Shown here: positions 25,286-35,406 of the stretch, one piece after another
Position numbering within the stretch: the first letter of the stretch is position 1
How the letters are laid out: each line of letters starts with the position of its first letter
From: Sulfuriroseicoccus oceanibius
GTDB lineage: Bacteria > Verrucomicrobiota > Verrucomicrobiia > Verrucomicrobiales > SLCJ01
Length of the DNA stretch: 64,000 nucleotides
Assembly: GCF_010681825.2 (NCBI RefSeq)
Contig: NZ_CP066776.1
Span: 2,108,001 to 2,172,000, forward strand
Direction: 5' to 3'
The notes under the pieces: model-generated
The model's input: only the letters and a program-made list of their open reading frames with translations
Database searches by the model: none
Told to the model about the DNA's origin: nothing
Translations under genes and position numbers: made by a program

Positions 25286-27865
25286 GTGCTTGATCCGAGT
25301 ATGCCAGAATCCGCGACCGCCTCTACGTTTGCTCTTTCGCCTCGAACCAAGGTCCTTCGTCTTGAAAATGGACTGGAGGTGCTCGTGTTACCCGACCACC
25401 GCTCGCCGGTGGTGAGTGTGCAGGGCTGGGTGAAAGTGGGCAGCATCCACGAGTCCGAGTTTCTCGGTGGTGGGATCTCGCATTTGATCGAGCACTTGGT
25501 CTTCAAGGGAACGACGAACTTCGGTGGACAAGAAATTGCCAAGTGCGTGCAGGAGAATGGCGGGCAGCTCAATGCCTACACCTCGTTCGACCGCACGGTC
25601 TACTGGGTGGACGCGCCATCTGATGGGGCTGAGCGCGCATTGGATGTGGTAACGGATCTGATCTTTCGTCCCAAGTTTCCGGAGAATGAGTTTGAGAAGG
25701 AGAAAGAAGTGATCCGGCGCGAGATCGCGATGGGCGAAGATGATCCGGACCGCGTGTTGAGTCAGGCGCTTTTCCGCGAGGCATTCACGCAACATCCGAC
25801 GCGGCATCCGGTGATCGGTTATCTCGATGCCTTCAACCAACTGACACTCGATAACGTGTGGGCGTTCTATCGTCGCCACTACGTGCCGAACAATGTGTTC
25901 CTCGTGATCGTGGGCGACATCACCGCCGAGCAGGCCGAGGCGTGGGTGCGTGAGAAAGTGGGGGACGTGCCCCGTGGGATGCGTGAGCCGGTGATGGTGC
26001 CGAGCGAGCCGCGCCAGCTTTCCGCACGCAATGCGCGGATTGGTTTTGATTCGGAGGTGACCAGGGTGGATCTCGCCTGGCGGATTCCGTCGATGACACA
26101 CCCGGACATGCCGGTGTTCGACGTGTTGGCGAAGATTTTGGGCCGTGGCCGCAGTTCGCGTCTGTACCGGGAGATCCGCGAAAAGCGCAAGCTGGCGCAC
26201 AGCGTCGGGGCTTGGAGTTACACTCCGGCACACGAGGGGCTTTTCGTGCTGAATGCCGACACCACACCGGACAACCGCGATGCCTTGGTTTACGCGTTGC
26301 GCGATGAGGTTGAGAAGGTCGTGCGCGATGGCGTGACCTCTGATGAGTTGGAAAAGGCGCGCCGCTCGGTGCAGGCCGGGCTTTACGGTGGCTTGGTCAC
26401 GACCAATGGATTGGCGTCGCAGATTGGGTCGAGCTGGATGCTGACCGGCGGCGTCGATTTGGCCAGTAGTTATCTTGAGGCAATTGAGAAAGTCGACAGC
26501 GAGGCGATTCAGCGGGTGGCGGCGAAGTGGTTGGTGCCATCGTCGGAATGTTTGGTCACCGTAGAGCCGGAGTCTGCAGTTGCCGAGTCGACCGAAGCGG
26601 CTGCGGCGATCGGTGAACGTTCGGCGTCGCTGATGCCGGCTGTGAATGATTCCTCGGTGGCCAATGGGTTGAATGTGTTGGTTGGTGCGGATCACACGGT
26701 GCCGCTGGTTTCGCTACAGGCTGCGTTCATCGCTGGGAGTCAGGCGGATCCTGCGGGCAAGTCCGGGCTTTGCCGATTGGTGGCCTCGTCGCTGCTCAAG
26801 GGGACAGCGACCCGCACCGGTGAGCAACTCGTGGCCGAGATCGAAGGACTCGGAGGCTCGATCACCAGTGGTGCGGGGAACAACACGATCAGTGTGGGAG
26901 CGATGGTTATGCGCGACGACCTGCCATTGGCTCTCGAGCTGCTTGGCGATGTGCTTACGCATTCGACCTTCCCTGAGGAGATGGTCGCAAACGAGCGCAC
27001 GGCTCAGTTACAAATGATCAAGGAAGCTGCGGACCATCCGGTCCGTGTCGCGATGCGTGAGGCGCGTGCCGCGCTCTATGGCGGGTCGTCGTTGGCGCAC
27101 TCGGCGCTCGGAACAGAGGCGGAGGTGGCAACGCTGGGCCGCGACGATGTGGCCGGCTTTGCCTCCAATGTGCTGACCGCATCCAATGGCGTGCTCGCTG
27201 TGTTTGGCGATGCCGACGCAAGCGAGGTGCAACGCCATGCCGATGGCTTCATCGGTGGACTGGTAGCGGGGAATGGTCGGGCGAGCGACGTGCTTGCCGC
27301 GACAGTTGCTCCGGCGACCACCGCTCAGAGGATCGAGCTCCAGGAGAGCACGCAGCAAGGCGTGGTGGTGATTGCATTCCCCGGGCCGGGAGTGGGCCAT
27401 CCGGATTATCTGCCGATGCAGCTGCTCAACCAGGCGACCAGTGACATGGCGTCGAGACTTTTCCTGCGGATTCGCGAAGAACAAGGGCTGGCGTACTACG
27501 TGAGCAGCACAACATTCCTCGGTATTGGCGGGGGCATGTTCAGTTTCTATCTGGGCACCGATCCGGCAAAGCTGGCGCATGCGGAATCGGAGCTGCGCGA
27601 GGAAATCAAGCGCTTGGTAGAGGTTGGGCTCGATGAGGATGAGTTTGACCGCGCTCGCGCGAGCTTCCGTGGGGACCTGATCATGGGTGCCCAAAGCCCG
27701 GCATCACTCGGAACCAAGGCATGTGTCGATCAGTTGCTCGGCCTCGGCTGGAATGCGGTCGATCACGAACTCGAGCGCCTGAAAACGATTACCCTTGGCG
27801 ATGTCCGCGCCGCCGCCGCCCGCTGGCTCCACGGCGAGGGCGTGACGGTGACCGTGCAGCCGTGA
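25286..27865 (+). CDS. Two-domain M16 (insulinase/pitrilysin) zinc metallopeptidase
   Basis: The 859-residue protein is a tandem of two M16 halves. The N-terminal half has the inverted zinc motif H66-x-x-E69-H70 (SHLIEHLVFKG), with the downstream Glu in EKEVIRREIAMGED. The C-terminal half, from about 455, lacks HxxEH and is the inactive partner that closes the clamshell. It also shows REEQGLAYYVSSTTFLGIGG, typical of M16B. There is no obvious signal peptide. The GTG at 25286 is preceded by GAGGG at good spacing; an ATG at 25301 is an alternative. M16B enzymes degrade peptides or process protein precursors. A small secreted protein gene follows 20 bp later. Confidence 0.92.
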   Translation: MLDPSMPESATASTFALSPRTKVLRLENGLEVLVLPDHRSPVVSVQGWVKVGSIHESEFLGGGISHLIEHLVFKGTTNFGGQEIAKCVQENGGQLNAYTSFDRTVYWVDAPSDGAERALDVVTDLIFRPKFPENEFEKEKEVIRREIAMGEDDPDRVLSQALFREAFTQHPTRHPVIGYLDAFNQLTLDNVWAFYRRHYVPNNVFLVIVGDITAEQAEAWVREKVGDVPRGMREPVMVPSEPRQLSARNARIGFDSEVTRVDLAWRIPSMTHPDMPVFDVLAKILGRGRSSRLYREIREKRKLAHSVGAWSYTPAHEGLFVLNADTTPDNRDALVYALRDEVEKVVRDGVTSDELEKARRSVQAGLYGGLVTTNGLASQIGSSWMLTGGVDLASSYLEAIEKVDSEAIQRVAAKWLVPSSECLVTVEPESAVAESTEAAAAIGERSASLMPAVNDSSVANGLNVLVGADHTVPLVSLQAAFIAGSQADPAGKSGLCRLVASSLLKGTATRTGEQLVAEIEGLGGSITSGAGNNTISVGAMVMRDDLPLALELLGDVLTHSTFPEEMVANERTAQLQMIKEAADHPVRVAMREARAALYGGSSLAHSALGTEAEVATLGRDDVAGFASNVLTASNGVLAVFGDADASEVQRHADGFIGGLVAGNGRASDVLAATVAPATTAQRIELQESTQQGVVVIAFPGPGVGHPDYLPMQLLNQATSDMASRLFLRIREEQGLAYYVSSTTFLGIGGGMFSFYLGTDPAKLAHAESELREEIKRLVEVGLDEDEFDRARASFRGDLIMGAQSPASLGTKACVDQLLGLGWNAVDHELERLKTITLGDVRAAAARWLHGEGVTVTVQP

Positions 27866-27885
27866 TTTGAGGATTCTCTCAGACG

Positions 27886-28494
27886 ATGAGCATTCGATAT
27901 TTGATAACCTGCGTATTCTGCCTGCTGTGCGGACGTGTTTTTGGATGGCCGGTCATTGAGCCTGTCGATCATGCTGGGCAGCTAGAGTCGGCTGATTTTG
28001 TGGGAGTCGTGGAGGTCGCTGAGATCAACGAGACGGGCAAGAAGATTCTGCTGTGCCAAGATTCGGTGGCGTTTCGTGAGCTTCGCCTTTCGCTCAGAGT
28101 CCTCTCCTGCTTCAAGGGGCAGGGGGCGGAGATGCTTACTTGTAGTATTCTCCGAGAGCCTACCAGGGAGGAACTAATCGCCGACGGGGTGTCTGAAGAG
28201 AACTTGAGACTCGTGCTGTTGAATATGGCAGTTGACGAGGAGCTGCATTTACTGCCCGCTCGAGCACAGCGGAGGGATCAGCTTTTGGTCTATCTCGCAT
28301 CTACTGAGGATGGGTTTGTGCCTCTCACTGGATACCTGGAGTCGAGTCGCTCCCTGTTCGTCATTGAGCCTTCCAGCCGGGCGGTCAAGGGGCGGGCTGC
28401 GTTAGGTAACGCAGAGCAGCCCAGCGGCATCCTTGATCCCAAGGTGTATGAAAAGCCCAAAGCTGAGTTAAATGGCACCACGGGTAGTGATTGA
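27886..28494 (+). CDS. Secreted protein of unknown function
   Basis: The 202-residue product has a signal peptide (MSIRYLITCVFCLLCGRVFG) and an alpha/beta exported domain (SADFVGVVEVAEINETGKKI, LRVLSCFKGQG) with several Cys. It continues with a run that looks like a rigid beta-rich domain and a polar tail. I do not recognise the family. It sits 20 bp after the M16 peptidase gene and may be co-transcribed with it. The segment LESADFVGVVEV resembles domains of other secreted bacterial proteins of unknown role. Confidence 0.65.
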   Translation: MSIRYLITCVFCLLCGRVFGWPVIEPVDHAGQLESADFVGVVEVAEINETGKKILLCQDSVAFRELRLSLRVLSCFKGQGAEMLTCSILREPTREELIADGVSEENLRLVLLNMAVDEELHLLPARAQRRDQLLVYLASTEDGFVPLTGYLESSRSLFVIEPSSRAVKGRAALGNAEQPSGILDPKVYEKPKAELNGTTGSD

Positions 28495-28827
28495 CATAGC
28501 CCTGGAACAATGGAAATAGCGCTCAATCGAGGGTGCTAGGATAGCCCTAACTATTGAAGAGTGCCGATAATCCATATTTCAGCACCCCTTAAGGAGGCGC
28601 TGTGGTGTGATTACGGGGCGGTGATTAGATCGAGGTTTTATGGATCGTTGTGGCGATAATGTGGGGCTTTGATGAGGGGCAACGTGTTTGCGACGAGGTA
28701 AGGATTCGATTGGCTTGGTAGTCAGACGGCGCTACTCGTTCATTGGAAACTGCCCGCAGGGGTTAATGCAAGGGCATCCCCAGGTGAAGGAAATCTCGGG
28801 CAATCTCACACTGGGGAACGGTCACGT
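28495..28827. other. Intergenic region, nothing recognised
   Basis: The 333 bp between two convergent genes show no credible gene, clear terminator or copy of the dispersed repeats found elsewhere. Confidence 0.5.
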
Positions 28828-29601
28828 CTATGAATGACAGGCAGGCAAGGTGCGGGCGGTGTTGTGGGCGTGCTCGATCCTCCGGATCTTGCGTCGGATG
28901 GCTGAGGCGTAGGCTCGGACACCCATCCCTGACGCTCGGAAACAGCGGCTGTGGAAAAGCCATACGACGGAGGAAATGCCGATGAACAAGGAGCGGCAGA
29001 ACCATTCGGTTAGCTTGCGGTTGATCGGACTCAGTCGGCTGTGGTGGATCTGTAAGCGCTCGAGTTGGAAGTCGATATGGTGCGCCTCGTCGCGCAGGAT
29101 GTGGTGGCAGATGTTAGTGAGCACCGGACAATGCCCGGCATCGGCGAGCGCCTTGTAGTAAATTTGAGCGATGCTCTCGACCATCAGCACCGAGGTGGTC
29201 CAGAGCTCCATGTTGCCGAGGGCGTAGCGCACGCGCCGGAAGAGAAAGTCGCCGAAATCAAAACGGCGACGAGCAACGCCTGCCAAGTCCAGATAGCGAC
29301 CTAGCATTTCGCCGTGACTTTGTTCCTCCTCGATAAAGAGCGCCACAGCTTCTTGATAGGAGAGGTCGGGGCCGTGTTGTTTGAGGAATCGCTCTGTGGC
29401 GCGGGTGAGGTGTGCACCATCAGAGGTTTCGCCGAGCTGCCATGCTTGTAACGAGCGCAGGACCAGGGCGTCGTTGGGGCGTGTTGGGTGCAGGGCGGCA
29501 CCTAGATGCCACGGGATGAGTCTGGCTTTGGCTCGGCTCTTGGAGAAGTGATCCAGCCAACGATAGCCGTTGGTGACGATGGGGTGTGATTGACCGTTCA
29601 T
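28828..29601 (-). CDS. Ferritin-like di-iron domain protein
   Basis: The ATG at 29601 gives 257 residues; a TTG at 29622 would add seven. It is an all-helical protein with ligands in the ferritin-like pattern: E93-x-x-H96 (EEEQSHGEML), E142 (MVESIAQIYY) and E172-x-x-H175 (RDEAHHIDFQ). Two ExxH motifs separated by about 80 residues fit a di-iron four-helix bundle related to rubrerythrin-like or fatty-acid-desaturase-like oxygenases. A later hydrophobic stretch (about 204-222) suggests peripheral membrane contact. No electron-transfer partner lies nearby. Substrate is unknown. It is convergent with the M16 unit. Confidence 0.75.
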   Translation of the reverse strand: MNGQSHPIVTNGYRWLDHFSKSRAKARLIPWHLGAALHPTRPNDALVLRSLQAWQLGETSDGAHLTRATERFLKQHGPDLSYQEAVALFIEEEQSHGEMLGRYLDLAGVARRRFDFGDFLFRRVRYALGNMELWTTSVLMVESIAQIYYKALADAGHCPVLTNICHHILRDEAHHIDFQLERLQIHHSRLSPINRKLTEWFCRSLFIGISSVVWLFHSRCFRASGMGVRAYASAIRRKIRRIEHAHNTARTLPACHS

Positions 29602-29682
29602 GAGCGCAGCATCGATGGTCAATGTGAACGGAGTGTGATGGCTGCGTGAAATGGGTGTGGGATTTGCAGCGAGAATGGTTCA

Positions 29683-29850
29683 CGCAGAGACGCGAAGACG
29701 CGAAGACGCGGAGGGAGGTGCGCGGAGGGTGTTGAAGAACGTTCGCTTTGTGCCTGTTTTGGGATGGCGTGATTTGGGAACCACAGAGGACTCAGAGAGC
29801 ACAGAGGGGGGGCACGAAGGGCGCGAAGATCACGAAGGTTTTTGAGGGAA
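29683..29850. repeat. Short-period intergenic repeats (families D and G)
   Basis: CACGCAGAGACGCGAAGACG followed by CGAAGACGCGGAGG, and then ACCACAGAGGACTCAGAGAG with CACAGAGG, are internally repetitive at 9-10 nt. Similar strings (GCGTCTCTGCGTGAG) recur near 25210, 30030 and 30245. No gene is supported between 29602 and 30277. Confidence 0.7.
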
Positions 29851-29900
29851 CATTGCGTCGTGGAGTGACGGTGTCCTCACCGTCGGGTGGTTGCATGTTG

Positions 29901-30300
29901 AGCTTAGTCGCTGCGCTCCGATCAGGCAGGATGTCGACAGGAATGTCGACCCACCTGCGTGTGTGCGGTGGCCGGATGGGAAACCGGCGGTCCGATACGG
30001 GGCTCAGCTACCGAATCAAAACAATCCTCTGCGTCTTCGCGTCTCTGCGTGAGATCCAACGCGGCTCTCGCTACGCGTCCAGTCGCAGCGCGACCTTGTC
30101 GGCGTAGCGGGCTTAGCTTAGTCGCTGCGCTCCGATCAGGCAGGATGTCGACAGGAATGTCGCCCCATCAGCGTGTGTACGGTGGCCGGATGGGAAACCG
30201 GCGATCCAATACGAGGCTCAGCTACCGAATCAAAACAACCCTCTGCGTCTCTGCGTGAGATTCAACGCGCGCTCTCGCTAGGCGTCCAGTCGCAGTGCGG
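29901..30300. repeat. Tandem duplication (~214-bp period) reaching into the 3' end of smc
   Basis: Two copies, 29901 to about 30094 and 30115 to about 30300, share GCTTAGTCGCTGCGCTCCG, GATGTCGACAGGAATGTCG, element C (GGCCGGATGGGAAACCGGCG), CTCAGCTACCGAATC and the GTCTCTGCGTGAGA motif. The second copy covers the last codons and stop of smc. In the first copy the minus strand still encodes ADKVALRLDA-stop, matching smc AEKAALRLDA-stop. Confidence 0.85.
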
Positions 30301-33300
30301 CTTTTTCGGCGGCGGTGAGTTCGGACTCGTCCTTGGTCTCGTCGATTGGCTTTTTCTCCTCATGGGTGAGGCGCATGCCGACCGGTTTCGAGACACCGAA
30401 TTCTTCCATCGTCACGCCGTACATCACATCGGCGCGGCCCATGGTGCGCTTCGAGTGGGTGACGATGATGAACTGCGACTGGTCAATGAAGCGGTCGAGC
30501 ACTTTCAAGAAGCGGCCGATGTTCGATTCGTCGAGCGGCGCGTCGAGTTCGTCGAGCACACAGAACGGGCTCGGCTTGACCATGTAGATCGAGAACAGCA
30601 ACGCCACGGCGGTCATCGAGCGCTCACCACCGGAGAGCAAGGTGATGCTTTGGAGCTTTTTGCCTGGCGGCTTGGCGATCACTTCGATGCCCGACTCCAG
30701 CGGGTCTTCATCGTCCATCATGATCAGGTTGGCCTGACCACGCTCGCCGAAGAGCTCCTTGAACATCGACTGGAAGTTGTTGCGCACGATCTCGAAAGTC
30801 TCGGAGAAGCGTTTGCGGGTTTCCTGGTTGATGTGCTCGATGATGTCTTGCAGCTCCGACTTCGCTCTGACCAAGTCGTTTTGCTGTTGGTCGAGGAAAT
30901 TGTAGCGCTCTTCGGCCTCCTCGAACTCATGGATGGCGTCGAGATTGACCGGCCCCATCGACTCGAGCCTCCGGCGCATTTCACCGACCGTGGTCTCGAC
31001 AAACTGCCAATCGATATCGGTGTCGGCAAAGCTCGGCGCAGAGCTTGCTTCGGTCGTCTCGGTATCGGCTTCGGTTGAGAACGCGTCGTCCTCCGGCTGC
31101 GACGCCCCGCCGCGCTTGAGGCGTTTCTTTGACTGGTCGATCGATGCCTTGAGGGCAGGGAGGTCTTGTTCGAACTCAGCCAAGTCGACGCCGTGGCGTT
31201 CCTGGCAGGTGTTGATGATGTTTTCCAAGCGCAGTTCGACCTGGGTGGACTTGACCTCCTCGCGGCCGCGTTGGTCGCTGATGGCTGACAACCGCTTACG
31301 GGCTTGCTGCAGCGTGGCTTCGTGTTCGCGCACGAGGTTCTGCTGCCGCTGGCGTTCTTCGTTGTCGGCTTCGAGCTCGGACTCGAGTAGTTCGATTCCG
31401 GCGGTAGCGTCCTCGATGATTTGCTCCAGGTTTCGATTTTGCTGTTCCGCCTCGCTGATCTTGGCGCGGTAACCATCCGACTCCTGATTGCGGCGGGTGG
31501 TGATCTCGTTCAACTCGGCGAGCCGTGCGGCCATCGGCGTGCGTTGTTCTTCGAGCGCTTGGAGCGAGCGTTCCTCCACGGCCAGGGCGGTACGGCGTTC
31601 GCTCAACTCATCAGCCGCCTGGTTTTCGCGTTCGCTGAAGTCACCGAGTTGTTGTTCCAACCCATCAATCAGCCCCATAGCGTCGTCCATGGTGATGCGG
31701 GCGGCTGCGAGTTCTTCCTCCATCGCTTCGATGTCGTTCAGCGATTGCGTGTCACGCTGGCTGATGGCATCGGCGTCGCGCTCGAGGTTTTCGATCCGGT
31801 TGGCGATCTGCTCGACCTCGCGGGAGACGAGGGAACGTTGACCCTCCAGCGTCGAGCGCTCGACGCGCGTGGTCTGAACCGCTTCGCGCAGCTGGGCCAA
31901 CTGATCGTTCAATTGCTCGATCTCCGCGGTAAGTTCCTCCTCGCTGGCAACCGCTTCGTCATGGGCTTTGCTGAGGCTGGCGGTTTGGGCTTCGAGCTCG
32001 CGGATCTCATTCTGGCGCGCAAGCACCGAGGAGCCACCGTCATCGCTATCGACACCTCCGTGGACAATCCCTTCCGGGGTGAGCAACTCGCCCTCGATGG
32101 TGGTGAATGTAAGCTGTGGGTGGTTCGGGCGCAGCTTCCACGCGGTGTCGAGGTCCGGCACGATGAGCACGTCGCGCAACAACGCAGCGAACACAGGCAG
32201 CACCTTGGCGTTGGCCTGGATGCGCTCGTGCGCCCAGGCAACCGCTCCGGCCGGCAGCTCGGGAGATGCATTCTCGCCCGCGGGCTGGACAACGTCTTCG
32301 GCTAGAATGGCGGCCTGGCCGAGCTTCTTCTCGCGCAGCACCTCGACGATGCGGTGGGCGAGTGTGGAGTCGGCGACCAAGATGGTTTGCAGGCGCGGCC
32401 CGAGCACGGCCTCAATTGCGCGCACATCTTCGTTGCCGACCTGCAGGAACGATCCGAGTACGCCGCGCACGCCATTTTTGAAAAAGTCTGGATCATCGAG
32501 CCCGGTGATCACGGCCTGGGTCCCCCGTTCCAGTCCTTCGCCGTTTTGCGCGAGTTTGCGCAGGACATTGAGCCGGCTGTCGGCGGCGGTCAGTTCTCGG
32601 TGGAGTTGTTGCGATTGGTTGCGGCTGGCGGTGAGGTCGCTCTGGGCAGTGCGCTGGCGTTGTTCCGCTTCGGCGAGTTCGGCGTTCTGCTGGGTGGCGG
32701 TTTCCGTGAGTTCGGCCAAGCGAACATCGAGCTGCTCAGCTTCGCCTCGGCGTTCGGATTCGCTCTCGCGCAGCGTGCGGAGTTCCGTCTGCATCGCCTC
32801 CGCACGGGCGCGGTCGCTTTCTGCCTGGCTGCGGATGTTTTCAATCTGCGCCTGCAGCGTAACCGTGCGCGACTCCGCTTGGTTGCAGGCTGCACGGTGG
32901 GTGGCGAGTTGGCTGGCCAGTTCGCCGCGCTGGTCGCGGAACTCAGCCACATGGCGCTCTGCTTCGGCGACGAGTTCGCGTTGTTCTTCAATCCGCGATT
33001 GGATTGAGAGCACGGCTTCTTCCGCCTGCGCGAGATCTTCCTTTTGTTGGTCGATCTTCGAAGCCGTGGCGGCGACGTCGGCCTCGTTGCGGGCAATGTG
33101 GTCGGCGAGCTCGCGGCAGCGCTCCAGGTTGTAGGAAATGCGGGAGCGCGCTGAGTCGATGCGGTTGTGGCGCTCGTTGAGTTGGGCGCGGTTCTCGCTG
33201 ACGCGTGCTTCCACTTCGACCATTTGCTCGCGCAGAACCTCGAGCTCGAGTTCACGACTGGTGAGCGTGGTCTCCAGCTCGGCGAACTCATCCTGCAACG

Positions 33301-34048
33301 AGTCGATCGACCGGGTCAGATCGTGCTTCTGTACGCTCAGTTCGGTGAACTGCTTGAACGAAAGGTGGGTGTCCAGCACGCGCACGTCCTCGAGCAGCGC
33401 CCGGTAACGCCGTGCCTTGGCGGCTTGACGTTGCAGCGAGTTCATCTGGCGCTTCACCTCGGCGATGATGTCGGTGATGCGCAGCAGGTTGGCTTCGGTG
33501 TACTCAAGCTTGCGCAGGGTCTCGCGCTTCTGCTTTTTGAACTTGGTGATGCCTGCAGCCTCTTCGAACACAGCACGCCGGTCTTCCGGCTTCGACGAGA
33601 GCAACATGTCGATCTTGCCCTGTTCCATGATCGAGTAGGCCGTGCGGCCGATCCCCGTGTCCATGAACAACTCATTGATGTCACGCAGTCGGCATTGGGT
33701 GCCGTTGAGGCGGTACTCTGATCGTCCGTCGCGGAAGACGCGGCGGGTAATTGCCACTTCGTTGAAATCCACACCAAGCGACTCCTCGCAGTCGGCCATG
33801 GTCAGCGTGACCTCTGCCATGCCGAGCGGTTTGCGCTTTTCGGTGCCAGAGAAAATGACATCGGCCATCTCGCCGCCGCGTAGGGCTTTGGCGGATGTTT
33901 CCCCGAGCACCCAGCGGATGGCGTCCACCACATTGGACTTACCGCAGCCGTTCGGGCCGACAATCCCCGTGACGCCCTCATGGAACTCCAAACGCGTCTT
34001 GTCCGCGAAGGATTTGAAGCCGTGGATGTCGAGGGACTTAAGGTACAT
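30278..34048 (-). CDS. smc: Chromosome segregation ATPase SMC
   Basis: The 1256-residue protein has an N-terminal Walker A (GPNGCGKSN at 31-39), two very long coiled coils and a hinge around 505-660 (GLERGTQAVITGLDDPDFFK, GVRGVLGSFLQV). The C-terminal head has the LSGGE signature at about 1138 and a Walker B, CVLDELDAPLDE, at about 1163-1174. SMC works with ScpAB to compact and segregate the chromosome. Length is normal (about 1150-1300). The last residues (ALRLDA) coincide with a duplicated intergenic repeat, so the C-terminal tip may have been replaced by repeat sequence. Confidence 0.97.
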   Translation of the reverse strand: MYLKSLDIHGFKSFADKTRLEFHEGVTGIVGPNGCGKSNVVDAIRWVLGETSAKALRGGEMADVIFSGTEKRKPLGMAEVTLTMADCEESLGVDFNEVAITRRVFRDGRSEYRLNGTQCRLRDINELFMDTGIGRTAYSIMEQGKIDMLLSSKPEDRRAVFEEAAGITKFKKQKRETLRKLEYTEANLLRITDIIAEVKRQMNSLQRQAAKARRYRALLEDVRVLDTHLSFKQFTELSVQKHDLTRSIDSLQDEFAELETTLTSRELELEVLREQMVEVEARVSENRAQLNERHNRIDSARSRISYNLERCRELADHIARNEADVAATASKIDQQKEDLAQAEEAVLSIQSRIEEQRELVAEAERHVAEFRDQRGELASQLATHRAACNQAESRTVTLQAQIENIRSQAESDRARAEAMQTELRTLRESESERRGEAEQLDVRLAELTETATQQNAELAEAEQRQRTAQSDLTASRNQSQQLHRELTAADSRLNVLRKLAQNGEGLERGTQAVITGLDDPDFFKNGVRGVLGSFLQVGNEDVRAIEAVLGPRLQTILVADSTLAHRIVEVLREKKLGQAAILAEDVVQPAGENASPELPAGAVAWAHERIQANAKVLPVFAALLRDVLIVPDLDTAWKLRPNHPQLTFTTIEGELLTPEGIVHGGVDSDDGGSSVLARQNEIRELEAQTASLSKAHDEAVASEEELTAEIEQLNDQLAQLREAVQTTRVERSTLEGQRSLVSREVEQIANRIENLERDADAISQRDTQSLNDIEAMEEELAAARITMDDAMGLIDGLEQQLGDFSERENQAADELSERRTALAVEERSLQALEEQRTPMAARLAELNEITTRRNQESDGYRAKISEAEQQNRNLEQIIEDATAGIELLESELEADNEERQRQQNLVREHEATLQQARKRLSAISDQRGREEVKSTQVELRLENIINTCQERHGVDLAEFEQDLPALKASIDQSKKRLKRGGASQPEDDAFSTEADTETTEASSAPSFADTDIDWQFVETTVGEMRRRLESMGPVNLDAIHEFEEAEERYNFLDQQQNDLVRAKSELQDIIEHINQETRKRFSETFEIVRNNFQSMFKELFGERGQANLIMMDDEDPLESGIEVIAKPPGKKLQSITLLSGGERSMTAVALLFSIYMVKPSPFCVLDELDAPLDESNIGRFLKVLDRFIDQSQFIIVTHSKRTMGRADVMYGVTMEEFGVSKPVGMRLTHEEKKPIDETKDESELTAAEKAALRLDA

Positions 34049-34870
34049 GGAGGGGCTGCGGGGCGGTGCTTGCGCGTGCCGGATGGAAAGGCGAGGGAAT
34101 GTGCGCGTCCGTCACCTCTACCAATCCGGCTCATTGCTTGGCAATGTAGGTTGATGTAGGGGGAGGGGCAAGTCTAAAGCACTATATGTTGTGGTGTAAG
34201 TGTCTCAGCTTTTGGTGTTTATATGGTGTGATGAAATATTAACGAAAGCTAAAGATCCTTATCGTTATCGTTACCCAAATCCCAATCGGAGCGCAGCGAT
34301 CCAGCATCCGGCGTGGGTCTCCTAATCGATATCGCTATCGCTATCCTAATCGAACCGCGGTGTCGGCGTGCAGGCGGCGGCCGTCGGGTGAATCTTGCGC
34401 TCCGTCGGAATCGCCCGCTCGGCCGCTATATTGGGCGGGCGCCAACCCCAGGGTGTGGTCGCCGGAGGCTCCCTTCACCCTGGGCTGGTTTGCGCTTCCC
34501 TTTGCAGGGAAGGAGGGTTTTCGAGCGATGGTCTAGTGAGGCAGCGTCGAAGCCGTTGTCATTATCGTTATCCAAATCCCAATCGGAGCGCAGCGATCCA
34601 GCATCCGGCGTGGGTTTCCTAATCGGTTTCTGGCGCTGGTGTTATCTTTAGGCGTGCGGCTGCGCCGGATGGGGGCGGTTTGCCAAGGCGAGGCTTGGCG
34701 TTCCATGCTTGGCGTTCCGGTAGTGGGGGGGCGTTACCTGAGAGGCTTCTTGGACCAGCCCGACGGTGAGAGAGTTCTCGGGCGACGTCACCTTGGGGTC
34801 AGGCGCTACACAAAAAAAGCGGCACCCTGATTGGGTGCCGCGGGAGATGGGAAAGTTCAGGGTGATCCGG
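34049..34870. repeat. Repeat-filled gap between smc and folA
   Basis: No gene is credible. A direct repeat of about 65 bp (CCAAATCCCAATCGGAGCGC, then GCAGCGATCCAGCATCCGGC) occurs at about 34259-34328 and again at 34562-34626. The first is followed by a TATCGCTATCGCTATC microsatellite-like tract. Element B is at 34656-34705. Predicted short ORFs here are translations of these repeats. Confidence 0.75.
34812..34841 (-). terminator. Rho-independent terminator of thyA-folA
   Basis: GCGGCACCC at 34819-34827 pairs perfectly with GGGTGCCGC at 34833-34841 around TGATT. On the minus strand it is followed by seven T and lies about 30 bp after the folA stop. Confidence 0.93.
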
Positions 34871-35338
34871 CTACGCCTTTTTGCGGTAGTAGATCAGATC
34901 AAAGGTGTCGTGTTTTTCGACGATGCGGTCTTTGACGAACCATTGGCTGATCTCAGGGAAGTAGGCGTCGCCTTCATACTCCTCGTGGACGTGGGAAATG
35001 TAGACACCGTCGCAGAGTGGGAGCATGGCGGCGTAGAGAGCGGACCCGCCGATGACGAATGCGGAGAGTTCCGGGTCGACGAGTTTCAGGGCCTCCTCAG
35101 GCGAGGCGGCGAGTGCCGTCCCGGCGGGTGCTTCGTTCAGCGTCGTGCTGACGACGATGTTGCGGCGGTTGGGGAGTGGGCGGCCGATGGATTCATAGGT
35201 CGTGCGGCCCATGATGATTGGGTTGCCGGTGGTGAGTTTTTTGAAGGTCTTGAGGTCTTCAGGAAGGTGCCATGGGAGTTGGCCGTCGCGTCCGATGACG
35301 CGGTTGGGATCCATGGCGACGATAGCGGTGAGCGACAT
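34871..35338 (-). CDS. folA: Dihydrofolate reductase
   Basis: The 155-residue enzyme reduces dihydrofolate to tetrahydrofolate with NADPH. Motifs visible are the N-terminal AIVAMDPNRVIGRDGQLPWH with its LPW loop, the active-site acidic residue in LPEDLKTFK, GRTTYESIG, and FVIGGSALYAAM (NADPH site). It lies 68 bp after thyA on the same strand, the classic thymidylate cycle pair, because ThyA turns tetrahydrofolate cofactor into dihydrofolate. Confidence 0.97.
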   Translation of the reverse strand: MSLTAIVAMDPNRVIGRDGQLPWHLPEDLKTFKKLTTGNPIIMGRTTYESIGRPLPNRRNIVVSTTLNEAPAGTALAASPEEALKLVDPELSAFVIGGSALYAAMLPLCDGVYISHVHEEYEGDAYFPEISQWFVKDRIVEKHDTFDLIYYRKKA

Positions 35339-35406
35339 GATAATGGCGAAAAAATGGGAAAATATTAACCTACGCGCATTGCGTAAGAATGAGTGAAAAG
35401 TCGTTA

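Noticed and set aside
34313..34830. Short ORFs between smc and folA
   Set aside because: They fall in the repeated CCAAATCCC and element B segments and have no coding features.
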